This document shows, in pieces, positions 38,880-47,682 of a DNA stretch of 64,000 bases (position 1 is its first letter; the number at the start of each line of letters is the position of its first letter). Location: the NCBI RefSeq assembly GCF_019880555.1, contig NZ_JAINVU010000002.1:679381-743380 (forward strand), given 5' to 3'. This DNA comes from Hephaestia mangrovi (lineage in GTDB: Bacteria; Pseudomonadota; Alphaproteobacteria; Sphingomonadales; Sphingomonadaceae). Under the pieces are notes generated by a model. It was not told where the DNA came from, searched no databases, and saw only the letters and a list, made by a program, of their open reading frames with translations. A program made the translations under genes and the position numbers.

Positions 38880-39313
38880 CAGCGGCGCGCCTCGGCCGCG
38901 GCCTGGGCGACCGCCTCGAACGCCAGCCTGATCGACGGATGGCGCGCGGTGACGCCGAGCGCCGGCGTAAAGAGGTCGAGCCCCGGCCATTCGGGGGGAT
39001 CGTGCCGCTCCCCGGCAAGCCAGGTGGTCAGCTCGTCGCGCGCGGCGGCGAGTTCATCGGGCGATTTGCCGATGGCATGGCTGGCCATCAGCGCCGAGGA
39101 TGCCTGGCCGAGCGCGCAGGCGCGCACCAGCAGGCCCAGTTCGGCAACCCGCCCGCTCGCATTGAGATTGACGTCGACCGTCACCCGGCTGCCGCAAATC
39201 GGCGACCGCTTTTCGGCCGATGCCATCGGCGCGGCGAGGCGTTCATGGTGCGGGATCGATACCGCGAGGCGAAGAATCTCGTCATTGTAGAGCGGCGCAT
39301 CCATCGCCTGCAT
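38879..39313 (-). CDS. NifU/IscU-like iron-sulfur scaffold
   Basis: 144 residues from ATG 39313 (MQAMDAPLYND); an ATG at 39304 also fits. It shows YNDEILRLA near the start, CGSRVTVDVN (first Cys) and RACALGQASSALM (second Cys), with the family's third Cys position not evident, replaced in a C-terminal region that has none. It could carry a Fe-S intermediate, or be a degenerate SUF-type scaffold. Between cvpA and the antiporter with tight spacing. Confidence 0.82.
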   Translation of the reverse strand: MQAMDAPLYNDEILRLAVSIPHHERLAAPMASAEKRSPICGSRVTVDVNLNASGRVAELGLLVRACALGQASSALMASHAIGKSPDELAAARDELTTWLAGERHDPPEWPGLDLFTPALGVTARHPSIRLAFEAVAQAAAEARR

Positions 39314-39346
39314 GTAGGACGTAGCGGCGATTCCGCCCACCCTGAA

Positions 39347-39907
39347 TCAACCGCCCGTGTTTCCCGGCACCGGCGGCTGTTCGTAGCGATGCCCGAACAC
39401 CGGTTCGCCATGCCGTCGGCGATCGACAAAATCGGCAACGCTGGCGCTGGTCACGTCGAGCAGCGGGTAAACGCGTGCCTCGGTCAACCATTGCGGGCGA
39501 TCGCGCGGGCCGCCGTGCAGCGTATCGAGCACCAGCACCGCGAGCAGGAAAGCGAGGCTGGCGACGATCAGGCCCTTCAGCGCGCCGAAGCCGAATCCCA
39601 GCGCGCGATCGATCGGCCCGAGGATCGAGGTTCGCGTGCGTCGCCCGATCGCGTTGGCGACCAGGCGGCCGCCGAGATAGGTCGCCCCGGCAATCACGGC
39701 GAAGGCGAGCACCGCCGCCCCGGCATCGGTGCCGACATAGCCGGCCAGCGTGTGCGACAGCGTCGTGTGGAACATCTTGAGCATGAACACGACGAGGAAC
39801 AGCGCGATCACCGACAGCACCTCGGTAACGAAGCCGCGCATCCAGCCGAGCACGGCGCTGCCGCCGACGAACAGCAGGACGATGATGTCGAGTGCGTTGA
39901 GGCCCAT
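39347..39907 (-). CDS. CvpA-family membrane protein
   Basis: 186 residues with four membrane helices: N-terminal LNALDIIVLLFVGGSAVLGWMRG and VTEVLSVIALFLVVFM match CvpA. Known relatives affect colicin V export, biofilm and bile resistance. It lies 9 bases downstream of radA and is probably in its transcript. The soluble C-terminus is Arg-rich. Confidence 0.88.
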   Translation of the reverse strand: MGLNALDIIVLLFVGGSAVLGWMRGFVTEVLSVIALFLVVFMLKMFHTTLSHTLAGYVGTDAGAAVLAFAVIAGATYLGGRLVANAIGRRTRTSILGPIDRALGFGFGALKGLIVASLAFLLAVLVLDTLHGGPRDRPQWLTEARVYPLLDVTSASVADFVDRRRHGEPVFGHRYEQPPVPGNTGG

Positions 39908-39916
39908 GACGAGCGG

Positions 39917-41290
39917 CTAGCCGCGCCCGAGCATATGATCAACCAGCGCGCCGAGCGTACGGAAGCCGGTGAGCCGCAACCCGCCATCGTCACGCGTCAT
40001 CGCCGCGGGCACCAGCGCGCGCTCGAAGCCGAGCTTGCCGGCTTCCTTGAGCCGCAGCGCGCCGTGCGCGACCGGACGCACCTCGCCCGACAATGCGACC
40101 TCGCCGAACGCCACCGCGTCGGCCGGCACCGGACGTTCAGACAGCGCCGAGACCAGCGCCGCCGCCACCGCGAGATCGGCCGCGGGGTCCTGCACGCGGT
40201 AGCCGCCGGCGATGTTGAGATAGACCTCGGCCGACGAGAAGCTGAGCCCGCAGCGCGCTTCGAGCACCGCGAGGATCATCGCGAGGCGCCCCGAATCCCA
40301 GCCGACCACCGCCCGCCTGGGCGTCGCTCCGCTTGCCAGCCGGACCACCAGCGCCTGGATCTCGACCAGCACCGGGCGCGTGCCTTCCAGCGCCGGAAAC
40401 ACCGTCGCGCCGGTCACGCCCTCGTCGCGGTGCGTGAGGAACAGCGCCGATGGGTTCGCCACCTCGCTCAACCCGCCGGTTTCCATCGAGAAAACGCCGA
40501 TCTCGTCGGTGCCGCCGAAGCGGTTCTTGATTGCGCGCAGGATGCGATATTGGTGGCTGCGCTCGCCCTCGAACGACAGCACGGTATCGACCATATGCTC
40601 GAGCACGCGCGGCCCCGCGATCGCGCCGTCCTTGGTGACATGGCCGACCAACACCAGCGCGGTGCCGCGCTCCTTGGCGAAGCGGATCAGTTCCTGCGCC
40701 GAGGCGCGCACCTGGCTGACCGTTCCGGGCGCGCCCTCGATCAGATCGGAGTGCATCGTCTGGATCGAATCGATGACGAGCAAGGCGGGCGGTCTGCCCT
40801 GCCCCAGCGTCGTCAGGATATCGCGCACCGACGTCGCCGCGGCGAGCCGCACCGGCGCGGCACCGAGCCCGAGCCGCCGCGCGCGCAGCCGGACCTGATC
40901 GGCCGCTTCCTCGCCCGAGACATAGGCTACCCCGCGCCCCGCCAGCGCGAGCCGCGCCGCCGCCTGGAGCAGCAGCGTCGACTTGCCGATCCCCGGATCG
41001 CCGCCGATCAGCGTCGCCGATCCCTCGACCAGCCCGCCGCCGAGCGCGCGATCGAGCTCGGCAATGCCCGTCGCCATCCGCTCGGGGAGCGCCACCTCGG
41101 CATCCAGCCCGACCAGCGACAGCGCGCGACCGCCACCTTGCAGATTGTGCTTGGCGGCAAACGGCGTGACGACCGCACCGGCTTCCTCGACCAGCGTGTT
41201 CCACTCGTTGCAATCGGCGCACTGCCCCGCCCAGCGATGGCTTACCGAGCCACACGATTGGCAGACGTAGCGCTTCTGGGGCTTGGCCAT
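39917..41290 (-). CDS. radA: DNA repair protein RadA (Sms)
   Basis: 457 residues. N-terminal four-Cys zinc finger CQSCGSVSHRWAGQCADC, Walker A GGDPGIGKSTLLLQ, the RadA-specific KNRFG motif and a C-terminal Lon-like domain (VGWDSGRLAMILAVLEARCG). It promotes branch migration of recombination intermediates as a RecA-like helicase. Start ATG at 41290. A 294-base gap upstream holds no gene I can support, only a direct repeat TTGACCA twice near 41380. Confidence 0.96.
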   Translation of the reverse strand: MAKPQKRYVCQSCGSVSHRWAGQCADCNEWNTLVEEAGAVVTPFAAKHNLQGGGRALSLVGLDAEVALPERMATGIAELDRALGGGLVEGSATLIGGDPGIGKSTLLLQAAARLALAGRGVAYVSGEEAADQVRLRARRLGLGAAPVRLAAATSVRDILTTLGQGRPPALLVIDSIQTMHSDLIEGAPGTVSQVRASAQELIRFAKERGTALVLVGHVTKDGAIAGPRVLEHMVDTVLSFEGERSHQYRILRAIKNRFGGTDEIGVFSMETGGLSEVANPSALFLTHRDEGVTGATVFPALEGTRPVLVEIQALVVRLASGATPRRAVVGWDSGRLAMILAVLEARCGLSFSSAEVYLNIAGGYRVQDPAADLAVAAALVSALSERPVPADAVAFGEVALSGEVRPVAHGALRLKEAGKLGFERALVPAAMTRDDGGLRLTGFRTLGALVDHMLGRG

Positions 41291-41584
41291 TCTCAGAGCC
41301 TAGCAGCTGCGGAACGAGAGGGGAACATCGAATCGCGATTCGGCCGCTGCCATAGTGTGTCGATCGCGCGGAAATTGACCAAGTTGACCATCCGCCGACC
41401 TTGAATCCGGCACGCGCGGCAACGATCGATGAAACCCGAGAAAGAGCGTGCGAAGGGCTCGGCACCGCGCATGCGACCGCTATGACAGCGATAGTCCAAC
41501 ATTGGTAGGTGCCGCTGCCTAATTGATGGAAATCAACACGATTCCAGCGGAACGCCGCAAGCAGTTGATGCGTATGTTCCGCCA

Positions 41585-42286
41585 ATGTCCGCTCGTTCCC
41601 CGATCTTCCCCTGGCTCCACGCCGCGCAAGCCGATCTGCAGCAGAAATTGTTCGCACATGTGGGGGATCGCGCATTTCCGTGCGTTGGCGCCAAAGCGGC
41701 GTTGGCGCGCGGCAGCCTGAACGTGCTCGCCTGCGATCGCATCGACAGCGCATGGGACGATCTGCGGATACATGACGCGTTGCTTGATTTCGTCCAGACG
41801 TATCGAGCGGATCCCGGATTGTATCGCAGCTTCGCGGTGATCTTCGCGGATCCCGCCGATCTCGACGAGGCGGCGTTCGAGCGCGCGCTGTGGGCGCGCG
41901 TTCAATCCTTGTCGGACAAGGACGTCTGGCGCGGCCAGGACTACGATCCCCGGGTCAGCGCCGATCCGGACAATCCGCATTTCTCATTGAGCTTCGGCGG
42001 CGAGGCGTTTTTCATCGTCGGGCTGCATCCGCGCGCCAGCCGCCCCGCCCGCCAATTCGAGCGGCCAACCTTGGTGTTCAATCTGCACGACCAGTTCGAG
42101 CGGTTGCGCGCGGCCAGCAAATATGAAGGCATGCGTGAGAAGATAATGGTCCGCGACGAGGAACTGGCCGGATCGCGTAACCCGATGCTCGCGCGCCACG
42201 GAGAGGCAAGCGAAGCCCGCCAATATAGCGGCCGGCTGGTCGGCGACGACTGGCGGCCGCCCTTCGAATATCACGGAGAGCCATGA
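41585..42286 (+). CDS. YqcI/YcgG-family heme N-oxygenase-like protein
   Basis: 233 residues. The overall pattern (FPCVGAKAAL near 31, FSLSFGGEAFFIVGLHPRASRPARQF, LVFNLHDQFERLR, and RDEELAGSRNPMLARHGEASEARQYSG) fits the YqcI/YcgG family. One relative, GntA of guanitoxin synthesis, is a heme-dependent N-hydroxylase of a guanidine group; others N-oxygenate arginine-type substrates. It overlaps the DUF1989 gene by 4 bp, which strongly implies one pathway. Substrate not readable. Confidence 0.82.
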   Translation: MSARSPIFPWLHAAQADLQQKLFAHVGDRAFPCVGAKAALARGSLNVLACDRIDSAWDDLRIHDALLDFVQTYRADPGLYRSFAVIFADPADLDEAAFERALWARVQSLSDKDVWRGQDYDPRVSADPDNPHFSLSFGGEAFFIVGLHPRASRPARQFERPTLVFNLHDQFERLRAASKYEGMREKIMVRDEELAGSRNPMLARHGEASEARQYSGRLVGDDWRPPFEYHGEP

Positions 42287-42870
42287 GCAAGACGCACCGT
42301 ATACCCGAACGCAGCGGCGCCGCCTTTCGGCTGGACAAGGGTGAGACGTTGACGGTGATCGACCCCAAGGGCAAGCAGGTCGCCGATCTGCTGGCGTTCA
42401 ATGCCAAGGATATCGACGAAGTGATCTCATCGGGCCGCACGCTCGATTATGCCGAGACGATCGCGCTCACCACTGGCCACAAGCTCTATTCCAATCGATC
42501 TAACGTGCTGCTGGAAATCGTCGGAGATACCGTCGGGCGGCACGATTTCCTGTTGACGCCGTGCTCGGTCGATACGTTTCGCCATTTCTATCCGGATCAG
42601 CCGGAACATCGCGGGTGTTTCGGCAACCTTGCCGAGGCGTTGGCGCCCTATGGCGTCACCCCGGACCGTATCCCGGTGGCGTTCAACTGCTTCATGAACG
42701 TGCCGATCGACGGCGAAACCGGCAAGCTGCGGGTGCTGCCTCCGATCAGCAAGGCGAACGACCGCATCGTCTTTCGGGCGGCGATGGACCTGGTGATCGG
42801 CCTGACCGCCTGCTCGGCATTGGACAGCAACGGCGGCAGCTTCAAGCCGATCGACTATCGGATCGACTGA
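42283..42870 (+). CDS. DUF1989 / urea-carboxylase-associated protein
   Basis: 195 residues of DUF1989. Blocks: GETLTVIDPKGKQVADLLAFNA, SSGRTLDYAETIALTTGHKLYSN, CSVDTFRHFY, CFGNLAEAL and FNCFMNVPIDGETGKLRV. The conserved Cys residues and His suit a metal or deiminase centre. Relatives next to guanidine/urea carboxylases are carboxyguanidine deiminase subunits. Here it is paired with the YqcI/YcgG gene and not with a carboxylase. Confidence 0.87.
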   Translation: MSKTHRIPERSGAAFRLDKGETLTVIDPKGKQVADLLAFNAKDIDEVISSGRTLDYAETIALTTGHKLYSNRSNVLLEIVGDTVGRHDFLLTPCSVDTFRHFYPDQPEHRGCFGNLAEALAPYGVTPDRIPVAFNCFMNVPIDGETGKLRVLPPISKANDRIVFRAAMDLVIGLTACSALDSNGGSFKPIDYRID

Positions 42871-42885
42871 GGCCGTCGGCCGTCG

Positions 42886-43590
42886 TCATTCTTTCGACGG
42901 AATCTTCAGCCCCCGCTGCACAGCCGGACGGGCCAGGCCGCGATCGAGCCAGGCCGCGACGTTCGCGAAGCTATCGAAGCCGACCAGGTCGCGCGCTTCG
43001 TAGAAGGTGATGAGGTTGCGGACCCAGCCGAGCATCGAGATATCGGCGATCGTGTAGTCATTGCCGAGGAACCAGCTCTTGCCCGCGAGCGCGTCGTCCA
43101 CCACGCCCAACAGGCGCTTCGATTCATCGACGTAGCGTTGCAGCGGGCGCTTGTCCTCCCAGTCCTTGCCGGCGAATTTGTTGAAGAAGCCGAGTTGGCC
43201 AAACATCGGGCCGATACCACCCATCTGGAACATCACCCACTGGATCGCATGCCAGCGCCCGGCGGGGTCGGCGGGAATGAACGTGCCCGTCTTGTCCGCC
43301 AGATAGAGTAGGATCGCGCCGCTTTCGAACAGCGCCAGCGGCGCGCCGCCCGGCCCGTCGGGGTCGATCATCGCCGGGATCTTGCCATTGGGATTGAGGC
43401 TGAGAAACTCGGGCGATTTCTGATCGTCCTTCGCGAAATCGACGAGGTGGGCCTCATAGGGCAGGCCCGTTTCCTCGAGCATGATCGACGCTTTCACGCC
43501 ATTGGGCGTGTTCAGCGAATAGAGCTGGATGCGGTCCAGATGAGCGGCCGGCCAGCGGCGGGTGATCGGGAAATCGTCGAGCGACGCCAT
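42886..43590 (-). CDS. Glutathione S-transferase, YghU-like
   Basis: 234 residues from ATG 43590 (MASLDDFPITRRWP). N-terminal thioredoxin-like half with YSLNTPNGVKASIMLEE and FLSLNPNGKIPAMID, then FESGAILLYLADK, and a helical C-half with NDYTIADISMLGW. This is the disulphide-bond oxidoreductase branch of GST (YghU/YfcG), which uses glutathione to reduce small disulphides. It is read towards the DUF1989 gene, with a 15-base gap. Confidence 0.93.
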   Translation of the reverse strand: MASLDDFPITRRWPAAHLDRIQLYSLNTPNGVKASIMLEETGLPYEAHLVDFAKDDQKSPEFLSLNPNGKIPAMIDPDGPGGAPLALFESGAILLYLADKTGTFIPADPAGRWHAIQWVMFQMGGIGPMFGQLGFFNKFAGKDWEDKRPLQRYVDESKRLLGVVDDALAGKSWFLGNDYTIADISMLGWVRNLITFYEARDLVGFDSFANVAAWLDRGLARPAVQRGLKIPSKE

Positions 43591-43721
43591 ATACGGTCTC
43601 CTTGAGCCGATCGAATCGGCTGTGTTTAAGGAGATAGGTGGAATTCGCCTCGACGCCACCGCCATTTCAACGGCGCCAGTTCCGAGTGGCGTTTCGCGAA
43701 AAGGGCGGCTATCGGCGCTCC

Positions 43722-44861
43722 ATGAAGCCGAGCGATCTCCGCGTGGCGCTGTTCAGCGGCAACTATAATTATACCCGGGATGGCGCCAATCAGGCGCTCA
43801 ACCTCCTCGTCGCGCACCTGCTCGACGCGGGGGTGTCGGTGCGCGTCTATTCGCCGACCTCGAAGCACCCGGCGTTTCCGCCGACAGGCGATCTCGTCTC
43901 GGTGCCGGCGATCCCTTTTCCCGGCGAGCGCGGCGAATACAAGATGGCGGTGGGGCTGCCGCGGCGGCTGCGGCGCGACCTGGAGGCGTTCGCGCCCGAT
44001 ATCGTTCATGTTTCCGCCCCCGATTTTCTCGGCCATGCCGCGTTGCGCTGGGCGAAGCGGCGCGGGATCGCCACGCTCGCCTCGTTGCACACGCGCTTCG
44101 AAACCTATCCGCGTTATTACCATCTGTCGGTAATCGAGCCGGCGATCGTCGCGCTGCTCAGGCGCTTCTACGGCCGCGTCGACAAGGTGATGGTGCCCGG
44201 CGAGAGCATGGCGGCGCTGCTGCGCGAATGGGGGGTGACGACGCCGACCGGCATCTGGTCGCGCGGCATGAACCACGATCGCTTCAAGCCCGAGCGGCGC
44301 GACCTCGCCTGGCGGCGCGGGATGGGCATCGCCGATGGCGACATCGCGCTCGGCTTCCTCGGCCGGCTGGTCAAGGAAAAGGGGCTCGACATCTTCGCCG
44401 AAGTATCGCGCGAGCTGGAACGCCGCGGGGTGCCGCACAAGGTGCTGGTGGTCGGCGAAGGGCCGGCGCGCGACTGGTTTGCCGAGCAGGTGCCCGCGGC
44501 GGTGTTCGCCGGCTTCCAGTCGGGCAACGATCTCGGCCGCGCGGTCGCGTCGATGGACGTGTTCTTCAACCCGAGCGTGACCGAGACGTTCGGCAACGTG
44601 ACGCTGGAGGCGATGGCGGCTGGCGTCCCCGTGGTCGCGGCGCGGGCGACGGGCGCGATCGACCTCGTCGACGAAGGCGTCACCGGCTATCTGGTCCCGC
44701 CGCGCCAGATCCAGGCCTATGCCGACGCGATCGCGCGGATCGTTGCCGAGCCCTCGCTGCGCGATTCGCTCGGCGCGGCGGGGAACGCCAAGGCGGCCGG
44801 ATACAATTGGGATACCGCCAACCAGGCGGTGCTCGACGCGTATCTGGAATTGTTGCGCTAG
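43722..44861 (+). CDS. GT4-family glycosyltransferase
   Basis: 379 residues from ATG 43722 (MKPSDLRVALFSG). GT-B fold: N-terminal acceptor region with GANQALNLL, then the GT4 region LGFLGRLVKEKGLDIFAE and the donor motif NPSVTETFGNVTLEAMAAG. Close in pattern to alphaproteobacterial glycolipid glycosyltransferases (SQD2/MgtA-like). In sphingomonads a role in glycosphingolipid head-group synthesis is possible, but not shown here. Confidence 0.9.
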   Translation: MKPSDLRVALFSGNYNYTRDGANQALNLLVAHLLDAGVSVRVYSPTSKHPAFPPTGDLVSVPAIPFPGERGEYKMAVGLPRRLRRDLEAFAPDIVHVSAPDFLGHAALRWAKRRGIATLASLHTRFETYPRYYHLSVIEPAIVALLRRFYGRVDKVMVPGESMAALLREWGVTTPTGIWSRGMNHDRFKPERRDLAWRRGMGIADGDIALGFLGRLVKEKGLDIFAEVSRELERRGVPHKVLVVGEGPARDWFAEQVPAAVFAGFQSGNDLGRAVASMDVFFNPSVTETFGNVTLEAMAAGVPVVAARATGAIDLVDEGVTGYLVPPRQIQAYADAIARIVAEPSLRDSLGAAGNAKAAGYNWDTANQAVLDAYLELLR

Positions 44862-44894
44862 TCACCTGAATCTGACGTTCGCGTCATAAGTTTC

Positions 44895-44992
44895 GTCATG
44901 CTGAACTTGTTTCAGCATCCATGGCGCAACGCAAACCGGCGCGCTCGACGGTGATGGAGCGCCATGGACCCTGAAACGAGTTCGCCGGTGAC
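44895..44992. repeat. 98-bp inverted-repeat element
   Basis: The gap after the glycosyltransferase has arms GTCATGCTGAACTTGTTTCA and, inverted, GTCACCGGCGAACTCGTTTC, both followed by AGCATCCATGGCGC or AGGGTCCATGGCGC, around a 31-base centre. A REP/MITE-like element of the kind scattered in sphingomonad genomes (from memory). The rest of 44862-45059 contains nothing else I recognise. Confidence 0.6.
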
Positions 44993-45059
44993 GGTTCGAT
45001 CTTGATGCAGCGAAGTTCGTTTTCACCGCACCAGAAGCAGCCGGCAGGACGTTTTGAGC

Positions 45060-45377
45060 TCAGGCGCGTTGCCAGTCGAACGGCAGCGGCGCCTCGCGGA
45101 AAGCGAAGCGATCGAGATGGCGCTGGACGACGCCTTCCAGCGCCTCGGCATGATCGGGGCCGCTGGCGTCGATCGTCACGGTCAGCGCGTCGTCGGCCGC
45201 ATCGAGCCGTGCGACGCCATCGCTCGGCCAATTGGCGCCGCGGGCATCGCGCGGAAAGGTGATCCTGCCCTGCTCGGGCGTGAACTCGACAGCGAGATTG
45301 TGCTGCCAATGCTTGCACAATTGCTGCAGATATTTGCTGGCGTGAGCGGTCGGCACGCGGGCGGTGGTCGTGGTCAT
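45060..45377 (-). CDS. DUF2218 protein
   Basis: 105 residues from ATG 45377 (MTTTTARVPTAHASKYL). The sequence pattern LQQLCKHW, GRITFPRD and ALEGVVQRHLDRFAFRE is DUF2218. It has no signal or membrane segment; function unknown. It lies 65 bases downstream of a PadR regulator gene in the same direction, a pairing that suggests PadR-controlled expression. Confidence 0.85.
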   Translation of the reverse strand: MTTTTARVPTAHASKYLQQLCKHWQHNLAVEFTPEQGRITFPRDARGANWPSDGVARLDAADDALTVTIDASGPDHAEALEGVVQRHLDRFAFREAPLPFDWQRA

Positions 45378-45442
45378 TCGATATCCTCGTTGCGTGGCTG
45401 CGGCGGCGATACCAAGTCGCCGCCGCAGCATTTCCAGTCTGG

Positions 45443-46051
45443 TCAGAGCCGCTCGACCTTCTTGGCGGTCTCGTCGATCAGGTCGACCAGCTTGCGCAGC
45501 GTCTCGTCGTCGAAATCGCCCGCCATATAGCGGTTGCGCAGCGCCATGCCGAGATTCATCATCGCCCGGCGGACGCCATGGCCCTGCGAACTGCGGCTCT
45601 TCTCGCCGAGCCGGGTGAGCCGGGCGATCAGCGCCTCGACCTCCTCGGCATGCTCCTCGAGATGGGCGCGGCCCTCGTCGGTGACGGCGTAGAGCTTTTT
45701 GGCGCCCTCCGCCTGCTGTTCGGCGATCAGGCCGGTGTCGTCGAGCAGCGTCAGCGTCGGGTAGATCATTCCCGGGCTCGGCGTGTAGCCGCCACCGGTG
45801 ATCTCCTCGATCTCGCGGATCAGATCATAGCCGTGGCGCGGCTGATCGGCGATCAGCTTCAGCAGCACGAGCCGGAGCTCGCTGCCGTCGAACATGCGCC
45901 GGCCGCGACCGCCGCCGCGTCCGCCCATGGCACCGCCGAAGCCTTCCCAACCCCACTCGCCGCCGAACCCGCGACCGGGGCCGGCATGGCGACCGTGATG
46001 GCCGTGATGCCCGCGCGGATGCCCGCCGCACTCTCCTCGCATTGCAAACAT
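45443..46051 (-). CDS. PadR-family transcriptional regulator
   Basis: 202 residues. An unusual Gly/His/Arg-rich N-terminus (about 8-52) precedes a PadR winged-helix domain: LVLLKLIADQPRHGYDLIREIEEITGG, SPGMIYPTLTLLDDTGLI, KKLYAVTDEGRAHL. The His-rich stretch could bind metal. The C-terminal helix dimerises. It probably represses itself and the DUF2218 gene through the palindrome in its promoter. An ATG three codons on (46042) is an alternative start. Confidence 0.92.
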   Translation of the reverse strand: MFAMRGECGGHPRGHHGHHGRHAGPGRGFGGEWGWEGFGGAMGGRGGGRGRRMFDGSELRLVLLKLIADQPRHGYDLIREIEEITGGGYTPSPGMIYPTLTLLDDTGLIAEQQAEGAKKLYAVTDEGRAHLEEHAEEVEALIARLTRLGEKSRSSQGHGVRRAMMNLGMALRNRYMAGDFDDETLRKLVDLIDETAKKVERL

Positions 46052-46078
46052 AAAGTCACTCCTGTGTTTTCGATTGCG

Positions 46079-46094
46079 TCAAGATATATCTTGA
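46079..46094. promoter_or_regulatory. Probable PadR operator palindrome
   Basis: TCAAGATATATCTTGA is a perfect 16-base palindrome 28 bases upstream of the PadR start and between it and rarA. It overlaps where the PadR promoter should be. AT-rich dyads of this kind are typical PadR targets. Confidence 0.7.
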
Positions 46095-46153
46095 TCGCAT
46101 TCTGACAAGCCCCTTGATGCAATTTTTTCAGCTCGCCTTATGTTCCGCGAACG

Positions 46154-47482
46154 ATGGCCGACCTGTTTGCCGATTTCGATCCACCGGCCGCCGACGCCGA
46201 TGCGCCGGGCGATGATGCGCCGCTTGCCGATCGCCTGCGCCCGCAGCGGCTGGAGGATGTCGTCGGGCAGGAACACCTCACCGGCCCCGACGGCGCGATC
46301 GGCCGCATGGTCGCGGCGGGCAAGCTGTCGTCGATGATCCTGTGGGGGCCGCCCGGCACCGGCAAGACGACGATCGCGCGCCTGCTGGCGGATGCCGTCG
46401 GCCTGCACTTCGTGTCGATCTCGGCGGTGTTCTCGGGCGTTGCGGACCTCAAGAAGGCGTTCGCCGACGCGCGCGAACACGCCCGGATCGGCAAGCGCAC
46501 GTTGCTGTTCGTCGACGAGATCCACCGCTTCAATCGCGCGCAGCAGGACGGCTTCCTGCCCTATGTCGAGAACGGCACCGTCACGCTGGTCGGCGCGACG
46601 ACCGAGAACCCCTCGTTCGAATTGAACGCCGCGCTGCTCAGCCGAGCGCAGGTGTTGATCCTGCAACGGCTCGATCGCGGCGCGCTGGAGCAATTGCTCG
46701 ACCGCGCCGAGGCGGTCGAGGACCGTCCCTTGCCGCTGACCCGCGAAGCGCGCGACGCGCTGGTGGCGAGCGCCGATGGCGATGGTCGCTTCCTGCTCAA
46801 TCAGGCCGAGACCTTGTTCTCGGTCGCTCTCGACGACCCGCTCGATCCCGCCGGGCTGTCGGCGTTCCTGCAGCGCCGCGTCGCGGTCTACGACAAGGAT
46901 CGCGAGGGGCATTACAACCTGATCTCCGCGCTGCACAAGGCAATGCGCGGCTCCGACCCGCAAGCCTCGCTTTATTACCTCGCGCGGATGCTGACGGCGG
47001 GCGAGGAGCCGCTCTACGTGTTGCGCCGCATCACCCGCTTCGCCAGCGAGGATATCGGCCTCGCCGATCCCCATGCGCTGGTGCAATGCCTCGCCGCCAA
47101 GGATGCCTATGAGTTCCTCGGTTCGCCCGAGGGCGAGCTCGCGATCGTCCAGGCGTGCCTCTATTGCGCGACCGCGCCGAAATCGAACGCCGCCTACAAG
47201 GCCGCTGGCGCCGCCTGGCGGAGCGCGAAGGAAACCGGCTCGCTGATGCCGCCGCAGAACATCCTCAACGCGCCGACCCGGCTGATGAAGGAAATCGGCT
47301 ACGGCAAGGGCTATGCCTATGACCACGACACCGACGACGGCTTTTCCGGCGCGAACTACTGGCCAGAGGAGATGAGCGCGCAGACGTTCTACACCCCTAC
47401 CGGCCGGGGCTTCGAGAAGCGGGTGGCGGAGCGCATGGCGTGGTGGCAAGAGCTGCGGGCACGACAGGGAGGCGAGGCATGA
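46154..47482 (+). CDS. rarA: Replication-associated recombination protein RarA
   Basis: 442-residue AAA+ ATPase of the MgsA/RarA/WRNIP1 family. RPQRLEDVVGQEHL, Walker A WGPPGTGKTTIARLLA (about 64-79), Walker B LLFVDEIHRFNRAQQD, sensor VGATTENPSFELN. It acts at stalled forks. A 4-base overlap couples it to a short run of three more genes. Confidence 0.95.
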   Translation: MADLFADFDPPAADADAPGDDAPLADRLRPQRLEDVVGQEHLTGPDGAIGRMVAAGKLSSMILWGPPGTGKTTIARLLADAVGLHFVSISAVFSGVADLKKAFADAREHARIGKRTLLFVDEIHRFNRAQQDGFLPYVENGTVTLVGATTENPSFELNAALLSRAQVLILQRLDRGALEQLLDRAEAVEDRPLPLTREARDALVASADGDGRFLLNQAETLFSVALDDPLDPAGLSAFLQRRVAVYDKDREGHYNLISALHKAMRGSDPQASLYYLARMLTAGEEPLYVLRRITRFASEDIGLADPHALVQCLAAKDAYEFLGSPEGELAIVQACLYCATAPKSNAAYKAAGAAWRSAKETGSLMPPQNILNAPTRLMKEIGYGKGYAYDHDTDDGFSGANYWPEEMSAQTFYTPTGRGFEKRVAERMAWWQELRARQGGEA

Positions 47483-47682
47483 CGATCCGATTGCTGCAAG
47501 GCCTGGCGATTCTGTCGCTGGTGCTGATGGTTGTTGCGGTTTTCGTGCGCGGCGGTTTCCCGGCGGTCGGGCTATTGCCGTTCCTGCTGGCGGCACTGGT
47601 GTTCCATGTTCTGGCGCGTATTCTGATCCTGCTCGAAGAGATACGCGATCGACGCAGCGGAGCAGCCGATGACCTTCGATGA
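47479..47682 (+). CDS. Small two-helix membrane protein
   Basis: 67 residues from ATG 47479, overlapping the rarA stop by 4 bases (ATGA). Two hydrophobic helices (about 5-23, 28-50) and a charged tail EEIRDRRSG. Unknown function; the coupling to rarA and the next gene (14-base overlap) makes a real protein likely. Confidence 0.7.
   Translation: MTIRLLQGLAILSLVLMVVAVFVRGGFPAVGLLPFLLAALVFHVLARILILLEEIRDRRSGAADDLR

Noticed and set aside
41370..41395. Direct repeat TTGACCA twice upstream of radA as an operator or CRISPR unit
   Set aside because: Only two 7-base copies; no further repeats or spacers. No CRISPR array is visible anywhere in the window.
38744..41404. An 886-codon plus-strand frame across the antiporter, NifU-like, cvpA and radA genes
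   Set aside because: Arg/His/Asp-rich composition typical of antisense shadows; spans four well-supported genes on the other strand.
41523..41720. A 65-codon frame overlapping the start of the YqcI/YcgG gene
   Set aside because: No ribosome site, no family, and in conflict with the well-supported frame.
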